Assembly: GCA_900546625.1 (NCBI GenBank)
Contig: URDU01000013.1
Span: 3,816-67,815, forward strand
Direction of reading: 5' to 3'
DNA from: an uncultured Lachnobacterium sp.
GTDB lineage: Bacteria; Bacillota; Clostridia; Lachnospirales; Lachnospiraceae
Length of the DNA stretch: 64,000 nt
A program made the position numbers and the translations under genes. Under the pieces are notes generated by a model, which saw nothing but the letters and a program-made list of their open reading frames with translations, had not been told where the DNA came from and ran no database searches. Below are positions 17,917 to 26,443 of the stretch, piece by piece (position 1 is the stretch's first letter; each line of letters starts with the position of its first letter).

Positions 17917-19176
17917 TTATTCGGCATCAGCGCTGCCTGTTGAAGTATCAGGTGCTGCACTGCCGTCCTCAAAGGTCACATTCGCTTTCTCTGTGACTGT
18001 ATCGATAGCCTTGTTTACGAGGTACTGGTTCTTAAGGTAAGTCTTTCCCTCATCCTTGTGTCCGCTTCCGAAGTACTTGTATACCTCTGAAGCCTTGCTG
18101 AACTGGCCATTGCTGGCTGACACGATGTAATCCACATAGCTGCTGAAGGCATCATCATCCATCTTGATATTTTCCTTCTCAGCGATAAGTCCGAAGATGA
18201 ACTCTGTCTTTATCTGGTCTGTCAGATTCTCCTTCCACTTTTCTGTGGCCTGATCTACTGTCATGTTGTAGTTGGACTTTAAATATTTCTTAAGTGTCTG
18301 TCCATCCTTGACATTTTCCTTTGTAAAGGAAGCAATGTACTCATTGAGTCTGGCCTGTAAATACTCATCAGGAATCTCAACTGTGCTGTTGTCAATCATG
18401 TAGCTCTTTATCTTGTCTACCTCAGCACTGTAGAGCTGCTGCTTCAAATCCTTCTCAATCTGTGTGGTAAGCTGGGCATTAGTTGTCACTCCGGCCTTTC
18501 CAAACACTGTGTTGACCTGCTCGTCGGTCATATCTGCAAGTGCAACAGGGTCTGCTGAGTAAATACCCTTTACTGTATACTCAAATGTAACTGTCTGTCC
18601 GTTTAAGTCGTCGTTGCCATAATCCTCAGGGAATGTCACATCACCCTTAACTTTGTCACCAACCTTGGCTCCGATTATAGGCTTTGTAAATCCATCAATA
18701 AAGGATGAACCGCCTACCTGACTGTTGTTTGTCACATCAAGCATCACATCTGTGGCTGAACCACCGTCAAATGCTGTGCCATCCTTGTATCCGGTGTAAT
18801 CAACCTTTACATAATCACCGTCTGCAACTGTATCACGGTCTGTAACCTGCTTGTACGCATCTGCGCCATATGACTGAAGCACATTGGTCAGATATGTCTG
18901 CTTTGCTGTATCGTTTATCTCATAATCGTTTGAGACTGTGATCGCAACACCTGAATAGTCTGCAAGCTTTGTAACCTGCTTTGCGTAGTCTATGTCAAAC
19001 TGACCACTTCGCATTGTCTCGCTGCCTGCCTCTGTACCTGCCTCTGTTGCGCTCTTTGAGCCACCCTTTTTGCTCTTGCCGCTTATCACAACAGCAAGCG
19101 CAATAATTACCACGATAAGTGCAATCACAATCACTGCTATGACTGCCTTCTTACCTGTATTCTTCTTCTCACTCAT
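17917..19176 (-). CDS. Membrane-anchored trigger-factor-like FKBP foldase
   Basis: 419 residues. A strong N-terminal membrane helix (about 9-32) after a charged MSEKKNTGKK start suggests an anchored protein facing outward. An FKBP-type prolyl isomerase domain (about 117-205) has DGDYVKVDYTGYKDGTAFDGG and FIDGFTKPIIGAKVGDKV. A helical region (about 206-395) resembles the trigger-factor C-terminal chaperone domain, and an acidic Ser/Thr/Asp tail ends the protein. The ribosome-binding N domain of true Tig is replaced by the membrane anchor. The genuine tig is at 40685-42016. The likely job is folding of exported proteins at the membrane, by analogy with PrsA. Upstream is the GH53/GGDEF fusion, downstream asnS. 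Confidence 0.85.
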   Translation of the reverse strand: MSEKKNTGKKAVIAVIVIALIVVIIALAVVISGKSKKGGSKSATEAGTEAGSETMRSGQFDIDYAKQVTKLADYSGVAITVSNDYEINDTAKQTYLTNVLQSYGADAYKQVTDRDTVADGDYVKVDYTGYKDGTAFDGGSATDVMLDVTNNSQVGGSSFIDGFTKPIIGAKVGDKVKGDVTFPEDYGNDDLNGQTVTFEYTVKGIYSADPVALADMTDEQVNTVFGKAGVTTNAQLTTQIEKDLKQQLYSAEVDKIKSYMIDNSTVEIPDEYLQARLNEYIASFTKENVKDGQTLKKYLKSNYNMTVDQATEKWKENLTDQIKTEFIFGLIAEKENIKMDDDAFSSYVDYIVSASNGQFSKASEVYKYFGSGHKDEGKTYLKNQYLVNKAIDTVTEKANVTFEDGSAAPDTSTGSADAE

Positions 19177-19276
19177 TGGAATCCTCCTGAAATGTTTGAT
19201 TATTTATATATAATGCCCTGCCCGGCAAAAACGCATCCACAAAACACCATACCTGTCTACAATATCACATATCAGG

Positions 19277-22200
19277 TTAAATTACAACGAGTGAAAATTT
19301 CTTTATCTTTGCAAACACCGGAGGTGTATGCATCCTAAGTCCTACTGTCACCCTGGCGCCCTTTTGCAGCTTTGCCGGCTTAAGCATATGTGTCACAAAC
19401 CTGACATCAGATGGGAAAATGTCGCTTGTATATGTGTGAAAGCCGCTTTCATCCTCCACAGCCATAAACAGCTCGACCTCGACACCTGTTGTATTGGTTC
19501 CTCTATAGTCAACCGCTGCTATATACTCACCGGTGTACTCAATATCCACCGTCTGGCTTATCGTATAGTCAAAATTGGCATCGGAAGATATAAATACTCC
19601 ATCCTTATTCAGTGTATACTGCCTTTCTTCGAGACTTGTCTCAATCTGCCAGTTATTAAATCCATCTTTAAACTCAGGATTTGAGATCAGATTTCCGTGA
19701 ATCATAAGAAGCTTTTGAAAATCCTCTACCTCCGGTGATTCTTCATACTCGTAAAGTGATTCAATATACTTATCAAGCTCTTTAATCGGCGGATTCTTTG
19801 GATCAAATGCCTTTATTGCATCCCAGCCCGGCAAAGCCCTGCCATGCTCATCAAACATGCCCATGTTCTCAAACCATGTTCCAAGACCCTGACCCGGCAC
19901 GCCGACAGGCTCCCAGTAGTATACACCGGTCTTTCCGGTATCCTTTGACACCTCTGCTGCTATCTGCATGATTATTTCAAGAGACCTCTTCTGCTCTGCG
20001 ATGCCAGCCTCAAGGCCTGCTGTCTCCATGAGCTCCTTCGAGATATGCTCTCCCTTGCAGTGCCTCCACGGATGAGCTGTCTCCACAATATAAACCGGCA
20101 GATTATATAATTTTATGAGCCTGCTCATGGTGTCCTTCAGATCCATGAAGGTGCCATGCCAGAACGAATAATATGAGAGACCGATTGCATCAATCGGCAG
20201 CATGCCGGCATTAAACATCGAATCAAACCATGGCATCAGACAGTTATGTCTGCCTCCCTGATCCAGATGAATCATAACCTTTGTCTCCGGAAGCAGCTCC
20301 CTTACAGCCCTGATTCCCTCATTTACTAACGCTGCCAGCTGCCTGTACTGTGGCACTGCACCATCCGGAAACAGCATGCCACTCCTTATTTCATTGCCAA
20401 TCTGGACCATATCAGGCGCACAATCCATGATTTTTAATCTGTATAACACATCGTATGTGTACTTGTGCACTGCTTTCTTCAGCTCATCAAAGCTCAAATT
20501 CTTCCACGCATCAGGCTTATTCTGCTGTCCCGGATCTGCCCAGTAATCTGAATAATGAAAATCAAGCAGAAAATGCATTTTGTATTTTTTTATAACATGA
20601 GCCATCTCGAGAACATATGCAAAACTGCAATACCCCTTAGACTCCGGCACCTTATCAGGCTCATTCCATATGCGCAGACGGACTGAATTTACATTATTCA
20701 GCTTTAAAAGATCAAATGCCCTGCACACATTGCCTTCTTTATCCATGATTTGTATATTATTGTCAACAAGCATAGGAAGCGATGATATATCCACGCCCTT
20801 TAAGAAATTGTTATCCTTTTTCTGCTTGCGCTGCTGCTTAAGCTGATACATCTTTGTGTCAGCACTTACGAGATAATCGTCAAAGCTCTTACCACTGCCC
20901 GGCTTCGTATATATGATGCCGTGACTGATAAACAGGCTGTGCTGCTCCATGATATCATACACGCGCTTTATATACTTTTCAGCAGTGTCATGTCTGTTCC
21001 CAGGGATAAACACGATAAATTCATCTCCACCGAATCTATATACCATACTTCCCTCAGGCTTTTGCTCATCAAGCACCCCCGCCACAGTCTTTAAAAGCTC
21101 GTCACCATACTGGTGTCCGTAGGTATCATTTATTTCCTTGAAATCATCCACATCGAGAAATACTAAGGTGCAGCCGACATTTTGAGCTTCAAGCTCAGTA
21201 AACAAAGGAATGACCATCTCATTGCATGCCACACGATTGTATAGACCCGTGAGCGCATCACGGTTGTAAAGGTTTTTAAGCTCATTATTTGTGTTCTCAA
21301 GCACCTTCTGCTTAAATAGATTCTCAAGCTTCTTAAGCAGGGCAGACTGTATATCAAACTGCTCCGGATGATTGTATAAAAACTCAGGATTTCTGAGTAT
21401 TACATAGCCCACTATCTCGTCCCTGAAATGCAGCGAGCAATACATATAGCAGGTGTTCTTATCTACACTTAGCATGTACTGCATAAGGTCATTTACACTC
21501 TTAAACTCAAGTCTTCCATTGTCCTTGTCATCCGCATAGAGTACAACCTCTTCGTCAATATCATAGCCATGCTTTCTAAAGTGTGCATTGTTTCTTGCCG
21601 CCGCAAGATCCGAAACACCGACCACATACACTCCGTCACACTTCATACTCTGTATATAGTCAGAGTATTTCTCAAACAAATCATAATATTCATCGCACTC
21701 CTCGAGCTCCTTCTGGAGAATCATTACTGCATCCTCCTCCTGCTCTTTTACAACGGAGCCTTTGATAATATCCTTTATATAATTACGATAATCCACCCTG
21801 CCTGTATTAGGGCATCCACAGCTCTCCGCCGGGATAAACTCGGAATCAAGGTATTTATCAGAAGCCTCACCTATTCCATACCAGAGTGCCTTAAATATCT
21901 CAAGGGCTTTTCTGCCTATATTGTCCCTGTTGTGCTCAACAGTGGTAATCTGAGGGTTAAAGTACGCAGCCTTGTCCAGATTGTCAAAGCCTGTGACCTT
22001 AAAATCCTGTGGCACCCTGTATCCAAGAGCCTCTGCTGCCGCACACAGTCCTGCTGCTATATTGTCATTTGCACATAAAAAAACATCCGGTAACGGCTTT
22101 TTGCTCTCGTGCCACTGACTCATATACCTGACACCTGTCTGATAGTCAAACTCACCAAACATGTACATATCAGCGGTAAGTGGTATGCCATAGTCACTTA

Positions 22201-22669
22201 AAGCCTCCTTGAAGGCCTCAAAACGCATTCTGTTCTCATAATGATACGGCGGGCCACCTGCAAACACAAAGCTTTTGCAGCCATGCTCATAGTACATATG
22301 ATCCATTACCCTGCGAAACAGCCTTTTATTGTCGTTGCCTACATAGTAAAAACCATCAACCTTATACCCGATACTCACTACAGGCACATTTACCGACTGC
22401 AGCTTTCTGACCATATACTGTATCTGTTCCTGGTCGGTCGTATTGGTACAATCAAATACCACTCCATCGAAGCTGTTCAAATCAGGCAAATCGTTCAGTG
22501 CATACTCGCCTTTGTTAAACTTTGAATCATGGCTCCAGGTTCCGTTTGTGTTGTAAAAATACAGGCACACATCCAGTCCCAGCTCTTTAGAGCCTCCCAT
22601 GATACCCTCGACCCACGAATATGTTACATATCTTCTCCAGCCATCAGCCAGAAGAGCTATTTTCTTCAT
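19277..22669 (-). CDS. Sugar-binding / GGDEF / GH53 galactanase fusion protein
   Basis: 1130 residues with no signal peptide or membrane helix. (1) About 1-285: a LacI-type periplasmic-binding-protein fold without its DNA-binding headpiece. (2) About 300-465: a linker and sensor-like region. (3) About 465-615: a diguanylate cyclase domain with RDALTGLYNR, metal residues in FLDVDDF, YGHQYGDE and an intact GGDEF at 547-551; no RxxD inhibitory site is obvious. (4) About 623-955: a GH53 beta-1,4-galactanase domain (GVDISSLPML, VRLRIWNEP, DFHYSDYWADPGQQNKPDAW) with acid/base E760 in GNE and nucleophile E863 in VET. (5) About 992-1130: a beta-rich domain starting NLISNPEF, like carbohydrate-binding modules. 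GH53 enzymes are normally secreted. The protein is probably a cytoplasmic sugar-responsive cyclic-di-GMP enzyme whose GH53 part either binds or cleaves galacto-oligosaccharides. The architecture is directly visible; the role is inference. Confidence 0.92.
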   Translation of the reverse strand: MKKIALLADGWRRYVTYSWVEGIMGGSKELGLDVCLYFYNTNGTWSHDSKFNKGEYALNDLPDLNSFDGVVFDCTNTTDQEQIQYMVRKLQSVNVPVVSIGYKVDGFYYVGNDNKRLFRRVMDHMYYEHGCKSFVFAGGPPYHYENRMRFEAFKEALSDYGIPLTADMYMFGEFDYQTGVRYMSQWHESKKPLPDVFLCANDNIAAGLCAAAEALGYRVPQDFKVTGFDNLDKAAYFNPQITTVEHNRDNIGRKALEIFKALWYGIGEASDKYLDSEFIPAESCGCPNTGRVDYRNYIKDIIKGSVVKEQEEDAVMILQKELEECDEYYDLFEKYSDYIQSMKCDGVYVVGVSDLAAARNNAHFRKHGYDIDEEVVLYADDKDNGRLEFKSVNDLMQYMLSVDKNTCYMYCSLHFRDEIVGYVILRNPEFLYNHPEQFDIQSALLKKLENLFKQKVLENTNNELKNLYNRDALTGLYNRVACNEMVIPLFTELEAQNVGCTLVFLDVDDFKEINDTYGHQYGDELLKTVAGVLDEQKPEGSMVYRFGGDEFIVFIPGNRHDTAEKYIKRVYDIMEQHSLFISHGIIYTKPGSGKSFDDYLVSADTKMYQLKQQRKQKKDNNFLKGVDISSLPMLVDNNIQIMDKEGNVCRAFDLLKLNNVNSVRLRIWNEPDKVPESKGYCSFAYVLEMAHVIKKYKMHFLLDFHYSDYWADPGQQNKPDAWKNLSFDELKKAVHKYTYDVLYRLKIMDCAPDMVQIGNEIRSGMLFPDGAVPQYRQLAALVNEGIRAVRELLPETKVMIHLDQGGRHNCLMPWFDSMFNAGMLPIDAIGLSYYSFWHGTFMDLKDTMSRLIKLYNLPVYIVETAHPWRHCKGEHISKELMETAGLEAGIAEQKRSLEIIMQIAAEVSKDTGKTGVYYWEPVGVPGQGLGTWFENMGMFDEHGRALPGWDAIKAFDPKNPPIKELDKYIESLYEYEESPEVEDFQKLLMIHGNLISNPEFKDGFNNWQIETSLEERQYTLNKDGVFISSDANFDYTISQTVDIEYTGEYIAAVDYRGTNTTGVEVELFMAVEDESGFHTYTSDIFPSDVRFVTHMLKPAKLQKGARVTVGLRMHTPPVFAKIKKFSLVVI

Positions 22670-22721
22670 TAATAAATACCCCTTTGCGTCTTCTAAAGAC
22701 TTTTTTAAAAAATGTAGTTCT

Positions 22722-22751
22722 ATTATACTACGATTTCACCTATTCTTGCAA
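22722..22751 (-). promoter_or_regulatory. SigA promoter of the GGDEF-GH53 gene
   Basis: Minus-strand -35 TTGCAA (22746-22751), 18-bp spacer and perfect -10 TATAAT (22722-22727), about 50 bp upstream of the ATG. Confidence 0.65.
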
Positions 22752-22757
22752 TAAAGA

Positions 22758-22786
22758 TTGATTTTTTTTAGCATATTTGATAGAAT
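22758..22786 (+). promoter_or_regulatory. SigA promoter of the gene at 22823
   Basis: -35 TTGATT (22758-22763), 17-bp spacer, -10 TAGAAT (22781-22786). It is divergent from, and next to, the GGDEF-GH53 promoter. Confidence 0.6.
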
Positions 22787-22822
22787 TAATTTAAATAAGC
22801 AAATTTTTAGGAGGGATACGTT

Positions 22823-23356
22823 TTGAATCCAGCATTAATCGTACTTATTGTTATCGCAGTAGTGCTTGTGGTAGCATTTATAGTATTAACAATCCTCGGT
22901 AAAAAAGCACAAAAAAGAAAGGAAGAGCAGGATGAGCAGATAGCTGCTGCATCGCAGACTGTCAACATGCTAATCATTGACAAAAAGCGTATGAAGCTAA
23001 AGGATGCCGGTCTCCCACAGCAGATTGTTGAGCAGACACCAAAGCTTATGCGCCGCTCAAAGCTGCCTGTAGTCAAGGCCAAGGTCGGACCAAGAGTCAT
23101 GACTCTTATCGCAGACGAGCAGATCTTCGATGAGATTCCTTTAAAGAAAGAGGTTAAGGCTTCTGTCAGCGGTATCTACATTACAGCAGTCCGCGGTATC
23201 AGAGGACCTCTTGAGAAGCCTAAGAAGAAAAAGGGCTTCCGTGCAAGAATGGCTGAAAACTACAGCAAGGCCAACGAACAGCTCAAGGCTGAGGAGGCTG
23301 CAAAGGCTGAAAGAAAAGCTGCTAAAGAGGCTGCCAAAAAGGCTAAGCAGAAATAA
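22823..23356 (+). CDS. Conserved-looking membrane-anchored basic protein
   Basis: 177 residues. The start is a TTG eight bases after AGGAGGG; no ATG is in a better place. One N-terminal membrane helix (about 4-25), a charged helix, a small central domain (about 45-125, including MKLKDAGLPQQIVEQTPKLM and KVGPRVMTLIADEQIFDEIPL), and a Lys/Ala/Glu-rich C-terminal coil with KAAKEAAKKAKQK. I do not recognise the family. The topology suggests a basic cytoplasmic domain tethered to the membrane. It is monocistronic, with a strong terminator. Confidence 0.8.
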   Translation: MNPALIVLIVIAVVLVVAFIVLTILGKKAQKRKEEQDEQIAAASQTVNMLIIDKKRMKLKDAGLPQQIVEQTPKLMRRSKLPVVKAKVGPRVMTLIADEQIFDEIPLKKEVKASVSGIYITAVRGIRGPLEKPKKKKGFRARMAENYSKANEQLKAEEAAKAERKAAKEAAKKAKQK

Positions 23357-23385
23357 TATCATGATTTAATTTTCATGTACATAAG

Positions 23386-23430
23386 CAGAGCATGTGGGAT
23401 GGCTTTCATCCTCACATGCTCTGTTTTTTT
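23386..23430 (+). terminator. Terminator after the gene at 22823
   Basis: Perfect 11-bp stem CAGAGCATGTG / CACATGCTCTG followed by a run of seven or more T. Confidence 0.9.
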
Positions 23431-23468
23431 ATGCTTTATTTATTTTTTCCCATAGGCTTGGCAGACTT

Positions 23469-23912
23469 TTATGCAATCTTTACTGCTGCGCCCTTTTTCT
23501 TCACAGCTATATTGATGTGGCAGTCGCCTACAAATTCATAGTTGACATCAAGTGCATACTTTACCTCTGCCCTTATCTCGTCCTCAGTCTCCTTTACCTC
23601 TATGCTTGTGGCATCGATACCTATCTGGATACTTCCAAACGGTGTATAATAATATGTCAGATTTTTCTTTCCCTTTTCAAATATCATATGTACACTCATA
23701 GGTCCCTTGCGGGTGAACTCGAGATAATTTTCATTAAACTTAAGCATATTTTTGAGTGTCTGTGTCTCACCCTCCATTATCTCCTCAAAAAGCACATAGT
23801 GCTTGTTATTTCTTATATAATACTCTCCCGGGGCTATCACCTCTACCGCATCAGACTGCTGATCCGGTGCGAGCTGCAGGCCCTTTAATGATACTACTAC
23901 ATCCTTTGTCAT
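23469..23912 (-). CDS. DUF1934 (YwiB-like) protein
   Basis: 147 residues from the ATG at 23912, which has AAGGAG six bases upstream; an in-frame ATG at 23936 lacks one. It is an all-beta, lipocalin/calycin-like small protein with motifs YYIRNNKHYVLFEE, FTRKGPMSVHMIFEKGKKNLTYYYTPFG and IEVKETEDEIRAEVKYALDVN, typical of DUF1934. Its cytoplasmic function is unknown. It lies between a terminator and spoIIR. Confidence 0.85.
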   Translation of the reverse strand: MTKDVVVSLKGLQLAPDQQSDAVEVIAPGEYYIRNNKHYVLFEEIMEGETQTLKNMLKFNENYLEFTRKGPMSVHMIFEKGKKNLTYYYTPFGSIQIGIDATSIEVKETEDEIRAEVKYALDVNYEFVGDCHINIAVKKKGAAVKIA

Positions 23913-24019
23913 TTCTTTCTCCTTATCCTCTTGCATATCTAAATTAATTCACGCTTTAATAATTTGTCATTACATATTTTCTTTTAATATATTTTTTCAG
24001 CATGAATATACTAACTGTT

Positions 24020-24682
24020 TTATCTGAAAATATCAAGGATTTTTAGTTTTATTTCATATTTTCCGCTGTCAAACACGCTCTCATACTCGTCCGGTGTGAG
24101 CACCTCCTTAAGATTTTCCTTTGCATCATCATCCACCACCTCATACACACTGCCCCTGAAGCACATGTTAGGATACAGCACACACCACCAGTTATGACCG
24201 GCTCCATCGCCCAGTGTTATTTCAAGCGCCTCGTAATTTCCCGCAGGAAATGTATAGTCCCCATACGTCTTTTCCGGGAAATCGGTGTGTGTAAGCTCTG
24301 CCGATGCTCCATATGTAAAGCCGTTTGCTGCAAGCGTCTCCTTTGATACCGCTATTATTTCGTCCATATGGTCATTTACGGTGGCTCTGGTTTCTTCGAT
24401 ATTTTCGCACTCCAGCAGGTATGGCTCAATGTAAGCTCCCACTGCATCGCGCACCTGCTTTTTCACATTCTGGTCAGCTGTACTGTCGCTGTTTGCCAGC
24501 ACGTGGAAACGCAGGATTTTGCCGGCGATGGACTTTTGCATGTCGGATGTACATGCTGTACTGTTTGTGCTTATCGCAGATGCATGATTTTTTGCAGCGA
24601 CTACTGCCGCAAGGGATATTATTGCTATGGTTGTTATTATTATTCTCTTTCTCATGTAAACAAGTATTGCCTTATTTGACAA
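24020..24682 (-). CDS. spoIIR: Stage II sporulation protein R
   Basis: 220 residues if the TTG at 24682 is used; the ATG at 24655 (211 residues) is an alternative, as neither has a strong ribosome site. An N-terminal export helix is followed by the SpoIIR core with ILRFHVLANSDSTADQNVKKQVRDAV, YGASAELTHTDFPEKTYGDYTFPAGNYEAL and GAGHNWWCVLYPNMCF. In Bacillus the forespore secretes SpoIIR to trigger SpoIIGA processing of pro-sigmaE in the mother cell. Its presence with gerA-type genes and a SASP implies this genome keeps sporulation functions. It lies 25 bp downstream of the gerAB-gerAC fusion. Confidence 0.93.
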   Translation of the reverse strand: MSNKAILVYMRKRIIITTIAIISLAAVVAAKNHASAISTNSTACTSDMQKSIAGKILRFHVLANSDSTADQNVKKQVRDAVGAYIEPYLLECENIEETRATVNDHMDEIIAVSKETLAANGFTYGASAELTHTDFPEKTYGDYTFPAGNYEALEITLGDGAGHNWWCVLYPNMCFRGSVYEVVDDDAKENLKEVLTPDEYESVFDSGKYEIKLKILDIFR

Positions 24683-24706
24683 ACTTATTCATCTCTTTTG
24701 AAATTT

Positions 24707-26443
24707 TTACCATGCTTCATGAATTTCATTCGTATAGTCATCCAGCAATGTGCCTAGTGTAATTATCGGTTCACCATCCTCATGATTCTCCTTATTCATC
24801 TTCTGCTCATAATAATCACCCATGTTATCAAAGATATCGTTTATATCATCTGCTATGCACACGTATGTGTTTCTCGGAAATTTTTTTGATGTCTTGCAGT
24901 ATTCCATGAAGCTTGCATAAGCTGTTTTATCGTTTCTAAGCGTTTTTCCTATTAATATCACCTTCAGATGATTGGTATCGGCTTTTTGTGACAGCCGCTC
25001 CTCGAAGCTGTCCACAGCTGTTTTGATATCATCTGCATATTCGGGTTCGTAGGATTTGTCCATGTTATAATAAAACTCTATATATCCGCTATTTTCATTT
25101 GCCGAATCATCTCTGTGGCTAACATATGCTTTGTCATCAGTTACTTCTTTACCTGTTACTTCTTTATCAGTTATTTCATCAGTATCCACAGCTACAATAT
25201 CCACCGCAGCAAGTGTCGGGAAGCATCTCTCCTCAAGCTCCACTGCACTGCAGCCGGTCAGCATGAGACCTATAGTCAGCACTACTATTACCGGTATCGC
25301 TATGCACATTAAAAATCCAAGATATTTTTTCACGATTTCATCTCCACTTTCAAGAATATATGCTAATGTCACTGTGACTGCTATGGCAAATATGATGCAC
25401 CGGCTTCTTATACTGCTATTTCCTTCGTCATGGCTTTTCTGTCTGTCACAGCTTAATTGCTTATTGTTACTGAAGCCTCGGCTTTTATTAAATGTAAGTA
25501 TAACTTCTGCCGTATTTTTAGCAAAATTCTCACATCTTAAAACCGCATAATAAAGGCTCATATTGAGCACTGAAAACAGCGTGAAAAACCACACCGACAG
25601 CATAAGTGCGTCCGCTCTCTTAAAGAAGCTGCCCTTTATCTGCACATCACTCATCAGTACGACAGCCGGAAACTCTATTTCCGACAGTGAATATTTTCCG
25701 AAGCTTCCAAGCAATACCGCATACAACAAAAACAGTATGCCTGCATATGTGAGTATTGCTTTGCTCACACTCCATCGTATCTGTGAGACACTGCGTTCCC
25801 TTACAAACAGTATATTGAACACGGAAATGGATGCTGCAAACACATAGTACGCGCCCGCGAATATATCTGCGATGCCAAATTCCACACCAACCCTGTCCTT
25901 AATCATCAGATAGTCAAATCTCACATCCGATATTGCAAACAAAAGCATAGCCGCAAGCGGTATGAGCACAAAGAAAAATACTACCTCATATACTCTGGCA
26001 CGGCACTCCACTCCGCCGCTTAGCGCATAAGCGCACACCGCCATTATCACAAGAAGCACAGCTGTAAATGACTCATCCGGTATAAGACTGTCACGTATCA
26101 GCTTTACAAATATCCATGCAAGAAATGCAGCCTGTGATAACTCGTATACTGCAATAATTAAATCATAAATTAATATTTTTGCATGTGCTGTTTTACCAAA
26201 GCTTCTGTCATATATAATTTTCCTGCGTTCACGTACCTCGCTTACTATCCACATAAATAGCCATGCCATGAAAACTCCGAGCGCGATAGAGATAAAACCA
26301 TACTTTCCAAGCTTCGCCAGATTGTTTGGAAGCACCAGCGTGCCGACTCCAAGCAGATTAAAGACGTATAGTCTATATAGCTGGCGTGGCGATATGCTTT
26401 CGTTTTGTGCAAATGTGTAGCTTTTGCTCATATTTTTAGTCAT
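24707..26443 (-). CDS. Fused spore germinant receptor, GerAB permease plus truncated GerAC
   Basis: 578 residues. Residues 1 to about 395 form a GerAB/spore-germination permease with ten or so membrane helices (YRLYVFNLLGVGTLVLPNNLAKLGKYGF). The last helix runs straight into LMLTGC-SAVELEERCFPTLAAVDIV, a GerAC start with its lipobox (C398) still present. The GerAC portion stops at residue 578, so the normal C-terminal domain of GerAC (roughly 200 residues) is missing. An Asp/Glu/Thr-rich insert lies at 420-450. GerA receptors in the spore inner membrane sense germinants. It overlaps the gerAA end by 8 bp, so the two are coupled. Confidence 0.88.
   Translation of the reverse strand: MTKNMSKSYTFAQNESISPRQLYRLYVFNLLGVGTLVLPNNLAKLGKYGFISIALGVFMAWLFMWIVSEVRERRKIIYDRSFGKTAHAKILIYDLIIAVYELSQAAFLAWIFVKLIRDSLIPDESFTAVLLVIMAVCAYALSGGVECRARVYEVVFFFVLIPLAAMLLFAISDVRFDYLMIKDRVGVEFGIADIFAGAYYVFAASISVFNILFVRERSVSQIRWSVSKAILTYAGILFLLYAVLLGSFGKYSLSEIEFPAVVLMSDVQIKGSFFKRADALMLSVWFFTLFSVLNMSLYYAVLRCENFAKNTAEVILTFNKSRGFSNNKQLSCDRQKSHDEGNSSIRSRCIIFAIAVTVTLAYILESGDEIVKKYLGFLMCIAIPVIVVLTIGLMLTGCSAVELEERCFPTLAAVDIVAVDTDEITDKEVTGKEVTDDKAYVSHRDDSANENSGYIEFYYNMDKSYEPEYADDIKTAVDSFEERLSQKADTNHLKVILIGKTLRNDKTAYASFMEYCKTSKKFPRNTYVCIADDINDIFDNMGDYYEQKMNKENHEDGEPIITLGTLLDDYTNEIHEAW

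Noticed and set aside
21569..22078. Plus-strand 169-codon open frame
   Set aside because: It lies wholly inside the sugar-binding domain of the GGDEF-GH53 gene on the other strand and has no start signals or recognisable motifs.
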